DNA of 38,949 nucleotides from Gammaproteobacteria bacterium (GTDB lineage: Bacteria > Pseudomonadota > Gammaproteobacteria > Legionellales > Legionellaceae): the NCBI GenBank assembly GCA_010030245.1, contig RGPR01000004.1, positions 1 through 38,949 on the forward strand, given 5' to 3'. Positions 27,678-36,336 of this stretch are shown piece after piece. Every line of letters begins with the position of its first letter. The stretch's first letter is position 1. A program made the translations under genes and the position numbers. A model generated the notes under the pieces. The model did no database searches. It was not told the DNA's origin and saw nothing but the letters and a program-made list of their open reading frames with translations.

Positions 27678-28321
27678 GTGAAGCCACAGGTCACTATCTC
27701 CTCTTGCTTTTGCTCTTTGGACAAAGAAAAGGCCATTGCTGCTTCTTCTGCGCTCAATTTAACAGTATACAAAGCGCCATCAGTTAGCCCTTTTTTTACG
27801 CGTTTAAGCATGTAAGCAACAGCGACTTGTTTATCTGTTGTAAATGAAACTCCAACACTACCATTTTTTAAATTAAGAATATCATCATAAAAGATACTAT
27901 GTTGCTGTGGTTTGAAACCTCCATCAGCCTGTATTTGTTCTAGCGTTCTTGAGTCAAATCGATATAACTGGATATTTTCTTGTTCTTTTACAATGCGCTT
28001 TTCAGGAGGCCGATAATCGTTAAGATCTTGGCCATCAATTTCCTTAATACCATTTTTTTGCAAGGCATTTATTAATATATTATTGAAACTACCATTATTG
28101 AAGCTACCATTTCTTAGTCGTGCTGCTAGTAGTTTCTCCATATGTGCTGTATCTGTATCAGCGTTGGCTAATGCGATTTCAAAATCAGTCTTAAGCTGTT
28201 CTTTTTTTCTAGATGTAGATCTGTGACGCCATTGTGTAAAGAATCCTGGTTTATATCCACTCTGATGACTATGATAGTTACTCCAGGCTTCAGCGAAAGC
28301 CTTTTCAAGTTTTTCTTTCAT
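27674..28321 (-). CDS. Cholera-toxin-like mono-ADP-ribosyltransferase (frameshift-truncated); candidate effector
   Basis: 215 aa from the ATG at 28321 (GAAGGA 7 bases upstream; a GTG at 28345 is less likely). Residues 117-140 (NIQLYRFDSRTLEQIQADGG) match the start of the cholera/heat-labile enterotoxin A1 fold, LYRxDSR...GG, with NAD-binding Arg121. VGVSFTT (156-162) stands for the STS motif. ALYTVKLS (183-190) matches the following strand. KQEEIV (205-210) gives a Q-x-E motif with candidate catalytic Glu208. Residues 1-110 form a charged helical N-terminal region of unknown role containing a tandem NGSFN repeat. It lacks a signal peptide, so it would need type IVB secretion rather than Sec export. 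The stop comes just after the catalytic Glu because of a one-base shift; activity is uncertain. Confidence 0.7.
   Translation of the reverse strand: MKEKLEKAFAEAWSNYHSHQSGYKPGFFTQWRHRSTSRKKEQLKTDFEIALANADTDTAHMEKLLAARLRNGSFNNGSFNNILINALQKNGIKEIDGQDLNDYRPPEKRIVKEQENIQLYRFDSRTLEQIQADGGFKPQQHSIFYDDILNLKNGSVGVSFTTDKQVAVAYMLKRVKKGLTDGALYTVKLSAEEAAMAFSLSKEQKQEEIVTCGFT
28081..28110. repeat. 15-base tandem duplication in the ART gene
   Basis: ATTATTGAAACTACC (28081-28095) is followed by ATTATTGAAGCTACC (28096-28110), differing at one base. It encodes NGSFN twice (residues 71-80). This looks like a recent slippage event in the N-terminal region. Confidence 0.85.
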
Positions 28322-28526
28322 TGTAAGTCCTTCAAGCCAACCCACATATGTTTATTATAGAATCTTATTGATCGTTTTTTTTAATATTTATATTTTTTTT
28401 TGAAGATCTGGTAACTTTTAAAAACTTATCTGAAAAAATATCGTGCGTTATCTCAAGGTTCAATATGACATGGAAATGATTTTGATTGAATGCGTTATAA
28501 TCGCGTAGTGAGCTAAATGGGCGGGC

Positions 28527-28554
28527 ACTTACCTCCAAGGGCTGGGAGGTAAGT
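28527..28554. repeat. 10-bp inverted repeat after fabI
   Basis: ACTTACCTCC (28527-28536) and GGAGGTAAGT (28545-28554) are perfect arms around an 8-base loop, seven bases from the fabI stop. No T tract follows on either strand, so it may be a Rho-type or attenuated end, or an mRNA-stabilising structure. The rest of 28322-28560 holds no gene. Confidence 0.6.
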
Positions 28555-28560
28555 TATGCA

Positions 28561-29352
28561 TCATGATAGTGATTCTGTTTGTAAAGCTACTGCATGAAAA
28601 CCCGCATCAACATGTAAGATTTCTCCGGTAATGGCTGATGCTAAATCTGAGCAGAGGAATGCTGCGGAATTACCAACTTCTTCAATACTAATATTGCGCT
28701 GTAGAGGTGTTGACTGGGCATATGATTGAAGCATTTTACGAAAATCTTTAATGCCTGCCGCAGCCAAAGTTTTGATGGGGCCTGCAGATATTGCATTGAC
28801 GCGTATGCCTTTTGCTCCTAGGCTTTGGGCCATGTATCGCACGGAAGCTTCAAGGCTTGCTTTTGCAAGTCCCATGATGTTGTAGTTGGGTACAACTTTT
28901 TCAGCGCCATAATAAGATAATGTAAGTAATGATCCATGGGTATCTTCCATCATAGGAAGAAAAGCTTTTGCCAGCGCGATAAAGCTATAGCTACTGATAT
29001 CGTGAGCAATTTGGAAGCCTAAGCGATTGGCATTGGTGACAAAGTCCCCAGAAATTTGATCAGCGGGTGCAAAGGCTACAGCATGAACAATGATATCTAC
29101 TTTATCCCAGTGCTTATTTAAATCTTTAGCCAGGCGTTCAATTTCATTATCTTGAGCGACATCACAAGGAAAAATAAGACTTGAATTAAAGTCTTTTGCC
29201 AAATCTGTAACGCGTGCAACTAATTTCTCATTTTGACAAGCAAATGCGAGTTCCGCGCCTTGTTTATGGAATGCTTGGGCAACGCCATACGCAATAGAGC
29301 GAGAACTCGCCATGCCTACGATTAATGCTTTTTTACCTTTCAAAAAACCCAT
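28561..29352 (-). CDS. fabI: Enoyl-[acyl-carrier-protein] reductase (NADH) FabI
   Basis: 263 aa, the normal length. FabI catalyses the last reduction in each round of type II fatty acid elongation, in the cytoplasm. It is an atypical short-chain dehydrogenase: the N-terminal nucleotide-binding segment is [13 protein letters not shown] (13-25) and the catalytic Tyr157 and Lys164 lie in [24 protein letters not shown] (145-168, shown in part). [16 protein letters not shown] near the C-terminus is typical FabI. GGAGA stands 6 bases before the ATG. FabI is the target of triclosan and isoniazid-type inhibitors; no resistance change is apparent by eye. Confidence 0.98.
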   Translation of the reverse strand: MGFLKGKKALIVGMASSRSIAYGVAQAFHKQGAELAFACQNEKLVARVTDLAKDFNSSLIFPCDVAQDNEIERLAKDLNKHWDKVDIIVHAVAFAPADQISGDFVTNANRLGFQIAHDISSYSFIALAKAFLPMMEDTHGSLLTLSYYGAEKVVPNYNIMGLAKASLEASVRYMAQSLGAKGIRVNAISAGPIKTLAAAGIKDFRKMLQSYAQSTPLQRNISIEEVGNSAAFLCSDLASAITGEILHVDAGFHAVALQTESLS

Positions 29353-29460
29353 TGTTTATCTCCAATCTAGTACGAGCATTATAATAATAGCTAGCATGAT
29401 TATATCGATGATTATGTGTTTTTGCCAGTTATCAAAAGGCTAGCAATGAAGCATCAATGC

Positions 29461-30102
29461 TTAAGATAGAAGGCTTGGTGACAGGCCGAGTAATTCACGC
29501 ATTTTGGCTTGAATCATGTCAATCGCAATCCGATTTTCGCCACCGCGAGGCACAATAATATCAGCATACCGACTTGATGGTTCAATGAATTGTAAAAACA
29601 TGGGTCTAACTGTTGTTTCGTATTGTCTTAAAACAGATTCAAATGAACGTTGTCGTTCAACCACATCTCGCATTAAGCGGCGCGATAGACAAATGTCTAA
29701 TGGTGTCGACATGAAAATACGAATATCCATGAGATTGCGTAATTCTAAGTCGGTAAATAATAAAATACCTTCTAGAATGATGATTCGATGTGGGCCGATG
29801 GTTTTAGTTTCAGGAAGACGAATGTGTTTCGAGTAAGAATAAATAGGGATTTCAATGCTTTTATTTTCTGCCAAATCTCGTAAGTGTTGACACAGCAACT
29901 GATGATCAAAGGCATCAGGGTGATCATAATTTATTTTTTCACGCTCACTCAAGCTTAAGTGACTATTATCTTTGTAATACGCATCTTCGGAAATGACCAC
30001 CACTTGATCTGATCCCAATTCATTGACAATTGTATTTGCTAACAAACTTTTGCCAGATGCAGAAGGGCCTGCAATACCGATAATAATAATATTATTTTGC
30101 AT
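29461..30102 (-). CDS. udk: Uridine kinase
   Basis: 213 aa, the usual length. It phosphorylates uridine and cytidine in pyrimidine salvage. The P-loop is GPSASGKS (residues 12-19). YYKDNSHL and NYDHPDAFD supply substrate-binding residues, and the family segments [11 protein letters not shown] and IILEGILLF follow. [12 protein letters not shown] forms the lid arginine region. It is on the same strand as fabI, 108 bases upstream of it, and probably independently transcribed. A palindrome (AAGCATTGATGCTT, about 29452-29465) overlaps its stop, without a T tract. Confidence 0.95.
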   Translation of the reverse strand: MQNNIIIIGIAGPSASGKSLLANTIVNELGSDQVVVISEDAYYKDNSHLSLSEREKINYDHPDAFDHQLLCQHLRDLAENKSIEIPIYSYSKHIRLPETKTIGPHRIIILEGILLFTDLELRNLMDIRIFMSTPLDICLSRRLMRDVVERQRSFESVLRQYETTVRPMFLQFIEPSSRYADIIVPRGGENRIAIDMIQAKMRELLGLSPSLLS

Positions 30103-30196
30103 AATGGTCGTATAGAGTGATTTAAATCGATTTTACAGCTTTTAAGCAATATTTTCAAGGCATATCGAGCTTTCTGCGGAAAAAATAATCATGGTG

Positions 30197-30814
30197 CTAT
30201 TTTGTTTTGGTGCTTTTTAACAGCACATATAGAGCACCACTGCCCCCATGTTTGGCATGAGCGCTATGTAGCGCCAAGATATATGGAGAATCTTTTAGCC
30301 ATATAAAAAGATGTTGTTTTAAAATTGGCTTTTCACCATGTCGACTTCCTTTACCATGGATAACAAGCAGATTACGTTTGCCATGGCTTCTCGCATGATC
30401 AATAAACCGTTTTAATCGTTCTTGTGCTTCGAAGCGATCTTGGCCGTGTAAATCAATCCGATTTTCAATTGCAAAATCACCTTGGCGAAGTTTTTGTTGG
30501 TGCTTGGTGGATAATGTGCCTAGCCCCCATTCTAAAATGCTATCGCTCGTGATTTTCAGATCAAATTGAGGGTCGCAGTTGATGCTTACCCCTGGTTTCA
30601 CCTGAATACGGACCTGTTTTTTTTGTAGTGAATTTAAGCGCTTATCTAAGTTATCATGATGAGGCTGCGCATCATCATCAATGACTGTTTTGGATATTGT
30701 TTTGATGGTTTGGATAGGATTAGGCTCAACTGTTTTTCTTTTTTTTAAGGGTATAACGCCAGACATTTGCTCATGAAAGAAAGAGGTTTCATCATCTAAG
30801 GTTGATTTTTTCAT
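30197..30814 (-). CDS. Smr-domain protein (SmrA/SmrB type)
   Basis: 205 aa. The C-terminal half is a Smr (MutS2-related) domain: IDLHGQDRFEAQERLKRFI (about residues 112-130), the NLLVIHGKGSRHG glycine-rich loop and LHSAHAKHGGSGALYVLLK at the end. Smr domains are nicking endonucleases; E. coli SmrB cuts mRNA between collided ribosomes. The N-terminal half (1-95) is charged and unstructured-looking, as in SmrA/SmrB. I cannot separate the two paralogues by eye. The upstream neighbour is divergent, so each has its own promoter in 30815-31006. Confidence 0.88.
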   Translation of the reverse strand: MKKSTLDDETSFFHEQMSGVIPLKKRKTVEPNPIQTIKTISKTVIDDDAQPHHDNLDKRLNSLQKKQVRIQVKPGVSINCDPQFDLKITSDSILEWGLGTLSTKHQQKLRQGDFAIENRIDLHGQDRFEAQERLKRFIDHARSHGKRNLLVIHGKGSRHGEKPILKQHLFIWLKDSPYILALHSAHAKHGGSGALYVLLKSTKTK

Positions 30815-30946
30815 AAAAACCCCAAAAAAATAGTATCAATTCGATTATAGGTGAGAACAGTATCTTAGACAATTGAATGTTGTGCTTTTTCTTAGGGAGA
30901 AGCTTCTTCAGTTATATTTGTGTAATATTGAAATTCAACTGCAATA

Positions 30947-30975
30947 TTGTACAAATATACGCTGTTTGCTATACT
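30947..30975 (+). promoter_or_regulatory. Promoter of the DUF4143 ATPase gene
   Basis: TTGTAC (30947-30952), a 17-base spacer and TATACT (30970-30975), with TGC before it making an extended -10. The predicted start at about 30982 is immediately before the in-frame ATG at 30983. Confidence 0.6.
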
Positions 30976-31006
30976 TAAAAAAATGCGCACAATATGCCCT
31001 TATATC

Positions 31007-32179
31007 ATGTATATTCCAAGACTTGCTGAAAAAAATATTGAACAGGCTCTGGCACAGTATCCTGTTGTCACCATCCTAGGTCCAAGACAATCGGGTAAGT
31101 CTACGCTTATCAAGAAACTGTATCCGGATAGGTTGTATGTTAATTTGGAATATCCTGATGAACGTTTAAAAATAGAGTTTGATCCGCGGGGTTTTTTAGC
31201 CAGCATCCCTGATAGTGGTGTTATTATTGATGAAATTCAGCGGCTACCAGCGCTGATTTCTTATATTCAAGCCCATGTGGATGCTAATCATAGCAATGGG
31301 TTATTTATTTTGACTGGGAGTCATCAACTCGCTTTACATGAAGCAATTAGTCAATCTTTAGCAGGAAGAACTGCCATTATTAAGCTTTTGCCTTTGGCGT
31401 TAAAAGAGCTTGAATCTTTTCATTCAAATCATACGCTTGATCAATTGATGTGGATGGGTGGTTATCCAAAGCTTTTTAATCAGCAGGTTGATGTGAGGCG
31501 GTATTATCAAGACTATTTGGCCACATATGTTGAAAGAGATGTGCGGCAGATGATCCAATTAAAAGATTTAAACCTATTTCAGAAGTTTTTGATTATTTTA
31601 GCCAGTCGCGTTGGACAGCTTTTAGATTATCAATCGATATCGAATGATGTCGGCGTTAGTGTCAATACAATAAAACAATGGTGTTCAATTTTAAGTGCCT
31701 CCTTTGTCATTTTTAAACTCAAACCCTATTTTGAAAACATTGGTAAGCGCTTATTAAAATCCCCTAAAATTTATTTTTATGACACAGGCTTATTGTGCGC
31801 ACTTCTTGGTATTCATCAAGTTGAACAATTGAAGGTTCATCCCTTAAGAGGCTCAATATTTGAAAATTTAGCTATCTTGGAAGTAAAGAAAATGTATTAC
31901 AATTCCTGGTATCAATCTGAGTTGTTTTTTTATCGGGATAATCATCAACATGAGGTTGATCTGTTATTAAAGCAAGTTCAAGCTTATATTCCTATTGAAA
32001 TTAAATCATCCCAAACATTTCACATCGAGTTTTTAAAAGGCTTAAAATATTTACAACAACTATCTCCAGATAAGTTTAATCCGGCCTTTGTCATATATGC
32101 AGGTCTGTCACAGTCTTTACAGAACTACAAGTTATTAAATATTTTCGATGTCTATAATGAGCTTATGCAATATGTGTGA
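31007..32179 (+). CDS. AAA ATPase with DUF4143 domain
   Basis: 391 aa if it starts at 31007 (MYIPRLAEKN), which fits how proteins of this family usually begin. The N-terminal AAA_14 domain has Walker A GPRQSGKST and Walker B GVIIDEIQRLP; LTGSHQLAL is the sensor 1 region. The C-terminal DUF4143 domain (from about 180) ends in a restriction-endonuclease-like part with FYRDNHQHEVDLLL and IPIEIKSS, matching the D/E-x-K nuclease pattern. The family's function is not settled; such genes are often mobile or linked to toxin and defence loci. Neither start has a ribosome binding site. An earlier ATG at 30983 would lie at the transcript's very 5' end. It stands alone between two housekeeping genes. Confidence 0.85.
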   Translation: MYIPRLAEKNIEQALAQYPVVTILGPRQSGKSTLIKKLYPDRLYVNLEYPDERLKIEFDPRGFLASIPDSGVIIDEIQRLPALISYIQAHVDANHSNGLFILTGSHQLALHEAISQSLAGRTAIIKLLPLALKELESFHSNHTLDQLMWMGGYPKLFNQQVDVRRYYQDYLATYVERDVRQMIQLKDLNLFQKFLIILASRVGQLLDYQSISNDVGVSVNTIKQWCSILSASFVIFKLKPYFENIGKRLLKSPKIYFYDTGLLCALLGIHQVEQLKVHPLRGSIFENLAILEVKKMYYNSWYQSELFFYRDNHQHEVDLLLKQVQAYIPIEIKSSQTFHIEFLKGLKYLQQLSPDKFNPAFVIYAGLSQSLQNYKLLNIFDVYNELMQYV

Positions 32180-32289
32180 GCTTGCTTATGTTGATAAAGA
32201 TTATGGCTTAAACTTGCTTAGTCTATCTTTAATAAAATTCAGCCATTGGTTATAATTCATGAACAAATCATTCTTGCTAAGCAAAAACA

Positions 32290-33222
32290 ATGTTAAAAAC
32301 ACATGCAATTTATTCAGCAATTCAAACCAAAGAAGATTACCAACAACAACTTAAAGGTTTAAAAACCATCCTTGATTTTTATCGGTTCTCGATCTCTTTA
32401 AGTCATTACAAACATATTTTTTTAGGCCATGGGCATGCTGACATTGCCAATGAATGTATGAATTTGATTTTAGGTTCTTTGGGTTTGCCCTGGGATTGGC
32501 CAGAAAGTGATTGCGCAGTCAAATTAACTGAAGATGAACGTTTATTCCTTGCATCTCAGTTATACCAGCGTTTTGAAAAACGCATACCTTCAGCATATCT
32601 CACCAATCAAGCTTATTTTTGTGGTTTGCCTTTTTATGTGGATGAGCGCGTCTTAATTCCGCGCTCGCCAATTGCTGAATTGATTGAGCAGCAGTTTTTG
32701 CCTTGGGTGAATCCCGATGAAGTGACACATATACTGGATTTATGTACGGGAAGTGCATGTATTGCAGCAGCTCTTGCCGAAGCGTTTCCTGAAGCTCAGG
32801 TCGATGCCATTGATATTGATAAAGATGCGTTGATTGTTGCAAAATATAATATTGAAAACTTAAATCTTGATGAGCAAGTACGCTTAATTGAATCTGATGG
32901 TTTTAAGGCGCTTGCTAATGAACAATATGATATAATTGTCAGTAATCCACCCTATGTGGGCCGTCAAGAAATGCTTGGGTTACCTGACGAATATAATCAT
33001 GAGCCAAGACATGCCCTAGAAGCTGCTGATAATGGCTTAGCACTTGTAGACCACATTTTAAAACATGCTAAAAAACACTTAAAACCCCATGGGATACTCG
33101 TTGTTGAAGTTGGTAATAGCGACTTGGCTGTGATGGATACTTACCCAGACTTACCATTTATTTGGCTTGAATTTGAAAGGGGTGGACATGGGGTTTTTCT
33201 ATTAAATGCTGCAGATCTTTAA
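32290..33222 (+). CDS. prmB: Ribosomal protein L3 N5-glutamine methyltransferase PrmB
   Basis: 310 aa, the usual length for PrmB, which methylates a glutamine of ribosomal protein L3. It has the N-terminal helical domain, the linker IPSAYLTNQAYFCGLPFYVDERVLIPRSP (about 98-126), the SAM-binding motif ILDLCTGSACIA and the catalytic NPPYVG that defines the N5-glutamine family. PrmC (release-factor methylase) is the close alternative, but the length and the RSPIAELIE segment favour PrmB. asd follows after 9 bases, so the two share a transcript. Confidence 0.9.
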   Translation: MLKTHAIYSAIQTKEDYQQQLKGLKTILDFYRFSISLSHYKHIFLGHGHADIANECMNLILGSLGLPWDWPESDCAVKLTEDERLFLASQLYQRFEKRIPSAYLTNQAYFCGLPFYVDERVLIPRSPIAELIEQQFLPWVNPDEVTHILDLCTGSACIAAALAEAFPEAQVDAIDIDKDALIVAKYNIENLNLDEQVRLIESDGFKALANEQYDIIVSNPPYVGRQEMLGLPDEYNHEPRHALEAADNGLALVDHILKHAKKHLKPHGILVVEVGNSDLAVMDTYPDLPFIWLEFERGGHGVFLLNAADL

Positions 33223-33231
33223 GGAGTAGCG

Positions 33232-34254
33232 GTGAGTATAAAACGAAAAATTGCAATTGTTGGGGCCACAGGTGCTATTGGCAAAACCATGTTACAAGTA
33301 TTACATGAACGTCGTTTTCCTATCGCTGAACTGGTTCTACTTGCCAGTGAACGATCTGTTGGGCAAGTATTAAGCTATGGACGACATGAGCTTGAAGTTG
33401 AAGATTTGGCAAAATTTGATTTCACCGGGGTGGATATTGCACTTTTTTCTGCAGGGGGCGCGGTTTCCAAACAATACGCACCAATTGCGGCAAAAGCAGG
33501 GGCGGTGGTCATTGATAATACCGCTTGTTTTCGTTACGACGATGACATTCCGCTGATTATTCCTGAGGTCAACCCTGAAGATATCGCGCTGTATAAAAAA
33601 CGAGGGATCATTGCTAACCCCAATTGTTCAACCATTCAAATGCTTGTGGCTTTAAAACCTATCTATGATGCCGTGGGTATTAAGCGCATCAATGTGGCCA
33701 CCTATCAGGCCGTTTCTGGTTCAGGACAAAAAGGTATTCGCGAGCTTATTGATCAATTATCGGAACTTTTAAATGGTCGAAGTGTGAAGCCTGAAGTCTA
33801 TCCGCATCAAATTGCATTCAATGTCTTGCCCCATATCGATGAGTTCCAAGATAATGCCTATACCAAAGAAGAAATGAAAATGGTTTGGGAAACCCAAAAA
33901 ATTTTCCATGATACTGATATTAAAGTGAATCCAACGGCCGTGAGAGTGCCAGTTTTATACGGACATTCAGAAGCCATTAATATTGAACTTAAATCGCCTT
34001 TAAGTGCACAAGATGCCCGAGCATTGCTTGAAAAAGCAGCTGGAGTTGTTGTCTTTGATGAACCAAAAGATAAAAAATATCCCTTACCATTGCTGCAGGC
34101 AACAGGGCATGATGAGGTGTTTGTTGGCCGCATTCGCAATGATATTTCACATGATATGGCACTAAATTTATGGGTGGTTGCTGACAATACGCGAAAGGGG
34201 GCGGCAACAAATGCAATTCAAATTGCAGAGATTCTTCATCAACATTATCTTTAA
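33232..34254 (+). CDS. asd: Aspartate-semialdehyde dehydrogenase
   Basis: 340 aa, normal length. Asd makes aspartate semialdehyde from aspartyl phosphate, the branch point to lysine, diaminopimelate for the cell wall, threonine and methionine. The NADP-binding loop is GATGAIGKTM (11-20). The catalytic Cys132 lies in ANPNCSTIQM, and a second active-site segment is VRVPVLYGHSEA with its His. The start is GTG with AAGGAG 6 bases upstream. It is coupled in an operon with prmB, which is unrelated in function. Confidence 0.97.
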   Translation: MSIKRKIAIVGATGAIGKTMLQVLHERRFPIAELVLLASERSVGQVLSYGRHELEVEDLAKFDFTGVDIALFSAGGAVSKQYAPIAAKAGAVVIDNTACFRYDDDIPLIIPEVNPEDIALYKKRGIIANPNCSTIQMLVALKPIYDAVGIKRINVATYQAVSGSGQKGIRELIDQLSELLNGRSVKPEVYPHQIAFNVLPHIDEFQDNAYTKEEMKMVWETQKIFHDTDIKVNPTAVRVPVLYGHSEAINIELKSPLSAQDARALLEKAAGVVVFDEPKDKKYPLPLLQATGHDEVFVGRIRNDISHDMALNLWVVADNTRKGAATNAIQIAEILHQHYL

Positions 34255-34294
34255 TAGTATATAATGAAAACATGAAGAGTGTTTATTGACGGCA

Positions 34295-34843
34295 ATGAAA
34301 ATCGTTCCGAAAATCTTACAGAAATGGCTAAAGTCTTTTGATAAAAAATCAAAAGATAACAACCTTACTGAGTTCAAATATTCGAGCTTAGACAAGATTG
34401 CAGCCAGCCTTCGCCAGTATCGAGCCGACATTAGTGATAATGTCGCTGGGGCTTTAAAGGCCTGGGAAGATAGCAGGCGTAAACCCCCTAGTGTATTTGT
34501 TGAAGAAACCAAGAAAAAACAAAACAATCAACGTGACTTAGAACAAACAGGACATCGTCGCAGGGGCATTAAAGTGCAATCGCGCGAGCGAGTGTATGAT
34601 GATGCCCCCAGTGCTGAAGTCGGGCTTGAGGCCCAGTCTAGCATCAAAGGCCATCCGGCATTGATGGAAAATCCACGTTTTGATGGCATTGATCCTAATG
34701 TTAATCCAGAACCTGCGCTAAATACGGATGCCAGGCGAGAATATGACAACATTAAACGAGAGCAAGAATTAGAAAAACAATTGCGCCTTGGCTATATGCC
34801 AGGGATGAACCGTAAGTTTAATCCTAAACCAGATGGTTTTTAA
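34295..34843 (+). CDS. Conserved-looking hypothetical, highly charged protein
   Basis: 182 aa from the ATG at 34295; I do not recognise a family. It has no signal peptide or membrane segment. The N-terminus is basic and helical (IVPKILQKWLKSFDKKSKDN), and the middle is Lys/Arg-rich (VEETKKKQNNQRDLEQTGHRR, shown in part). The C-terminal third is Pro/Asn/Asp-rich, with NPRFDGIDPNVNPEPALN and RREYDNIKREQELEKQLRLG. It is probably largely disordered. An in-frame TTG at 34286 has AAGAG 6 bases upstream and is the alternative start. The ankyrin gene begins 2 bases after its stop, so the two are almost certainly co-expressed and may act together. Confidence 0.7.
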   Translation: MKIVPKILQKWLKSFDKKSKDNNLTEFKYSSLDKIAASLRQYRADISDNVAGALKAWEDSRRKPPSVFVEETKKKQNNQRDLEQTGHRRRGIKVQSRERVYDDAPSAEVGLEAQSSIKGHPALMENPRFDGIDPNVNPEPALNTDARREYDNIKREQELEKQLRLGYMPGMNRKFNPKPDGF

Positions 34844-34845
34844 TC

Positions 34846-36243
34846 ATGAGCTTAGCTGATGAGATTATCCAAGGACGACATCCACAGTTTGCTGCTTATG
34901 TTCAAGCAGGAGATTCACTTGATGATATTGATGAATATGGTTTTACCCCATTGATTGAAACCATATTAATGCATCGACCAGAATTAACTGCCGAATTACT
35001 TAAACTTGGGGTCAATATCAATAAGCCTGATATGGCTGGGCGAACAGCCCTACAGTGGGCTGTTGATAACGAAGATAAGCCTTTGCTTGAATTGTTACTT
35101 CAGCATCAAGCAGATGCTAATAATTACACTTTACAAGGTTTTTCAGCACTTGTTTATCCCATTTTACGCCAAGATGAGCCTATTAAACAGTTGCTCTTAC
35201 GACATGGTGCAAATTTAAATTTCGCCCAAGATTTTATTGCGGCAAAACTTTTAGGACACCGCTTTTCACTGACTGGCACCGCCGATTTGGTCACGCCTAA
35301 AGGTGAGATGATTGAAATTGATTATGAGGGCTTTGTCTTAGAATTTACGGTGGGGATTATTAAAAATTCATTTACCCGTTTTATTCATCATTTCACCGCC
35401 AGAAAATGGCGTGACGAATTACCGCTGGCTACCCAAATCATCCAAGCACTTGTCAATGCTGATAAGCTACTTCGTTTTCAACGCTGGTTAAAACCCAATC
35501 GACGGTTTCAAGAAGAATTGGCGACTTTGCTTGAGATGGAACTTTTGATTTTACCAGCAGCCTCTTCAGGTCACGCCATGGGATTTATTAAATACAAAGA
35601 CTGGTTGATTAAAATTGATAGGGGTGAAAATAGCCTCAAAGAGGGTAGTATTAATGTCTATGAGATCGGTAAAACACGTGCCTTTGACGTTCATTTCCTC
35701 GACGCATTTATGTTTAGACGCCAGCCGCGTCAATTTTTTCATGAAGGGATTCATAAAATCCTCGATTTAAAAAAGTTGAGTACCTTACCCATGTCATCAC
35801 AAATATCAGGTAATTGCTCATGGGCAAATATCGAAGCCTGTATTGCCGTTTCGCATTGGGTGTTATCTAGTTATCCAGCAGCAAATTTTGAGCCACGCAG
35901 ATCTGGCTTATTCTACCAAGCTTGGCTGAAGTGGGACCAAGATAGGGCCATTGAAGAAATCATCGATGTGTTGCCCAAAGCCTCAAAAGCTAGGCAATTG
36001 AGTTTGGCGTCTATGCTAACAGCGGTCTTATTTCAATTCCTAAATGCCAATATACTGACCGACACCGATAGAGCAGAGCGAATTTTAAAATTAATTGTGC
36101 AAGAAAACTTAGTCTACATCCTTCAATCCTATCTGGATATTTATTGTCAAACAGGTCAAAAAACCTTCCATGGTGATAACTTGCTTCAGCTTTTGGACAA
36201 TTGCGGTTATGATCCCAATCGTTTGGGTTTGATGTTTACCTAA
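34846..36243 (+). CDS. Ankyrin-repeat protein; candidate Dot/Icm effector
   Basis: 465 aa. Residues 1-125 contain about three ankyrin repeats (DEYGFTPLIETILMHR, DMAGRTALQWAVDNEDKPLL, TLQGFSALVYPILRQDEPIK), each with the helix-turn-helix spacing and the GADxN-like ends LGVNIN, HQADAN and HGANLN. The rest has no family I can name with certainty; some Legionella Ank/LegA effectors have a similar plan. It holds a possible catalytic set: His243 in SSGHAMGFI, Asp258 in LIKIDRGEN, Gln319 and Cys324 in SSQISGNCSWAN, in the His-Asp-Cys order of CE-clan cysteine peptidases and YopJ-type acetyltransferases. Ankyrin proteins are frequent effectors of this secretion system. The preceding gene is 2 bases away. 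Confidence 0.8.
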   Translation: MSLADEIIQGRHPQFAAYVQAGDSLDDIDEYGFTPLIETILMHRPELTAELLKLGVNINKPDMAGRTALQWAVDNEDKPLLELLLQHQADANNYTLQGFSALVYPILRQDEPIKQLLLRHGANLNFAQDFIAAKLLGHRFSLTGTADLVTPKGEMIEIDYEGFVLEFTVGIIKNSFTRFIHHFTARKWRDELPLATQIIQALVNADKLLRFQRWLKPNRRFQEELATLLEMELLILPAASSGHAMGFIKYKDWLIKIDRGENSLKEGSINVYEIGKTRAFDVHFLDAFMFRRQPRQFFHEGIHKILDLKKLSTLPMSSQISGNCSWANIEACIAVSHWVLSSYPAANFEPRRSGLFYQAWLKWDQDRAIEEIIDVLPKASKARQLSLASMLTAVLFQFLNANILTDTDRAERILKLIVQENLVYILQSYLDIYCQTGQKTFHGDNLLQLLDNCGYDPNRLGLMFT

Positions 36244-36336
36244 ATTATCCGCAAAATCATTGACAAACAACGCTAAACTTCTTAGTCTAAAGTTATAAAT
36301 GAGTTGTAACGTTTGAGTTGCTAGGGATTGGAGTGT

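Noticed and set aside
27674..27680. Programmed -1 frameshifting in the ADP-ribosyltransferase gene
   Set aside because: No canonical X XXY YYZ slippery heptamer lies in the zero frame before the stop, and the A7 run begins within the stop codon itself. A mutation or sequencing error is simpler.
28081..28110. CRISPR-like repeat
   Set aside because: There are only two direct copies of 15 bases with no spacer; it is a coding tandem duplication.
30947..31006. TTG at 30947 as the start of the DUF4143 ATPase
   Set aside because: These bases form the predicted -35 box, and the added residues are not typical of the family.
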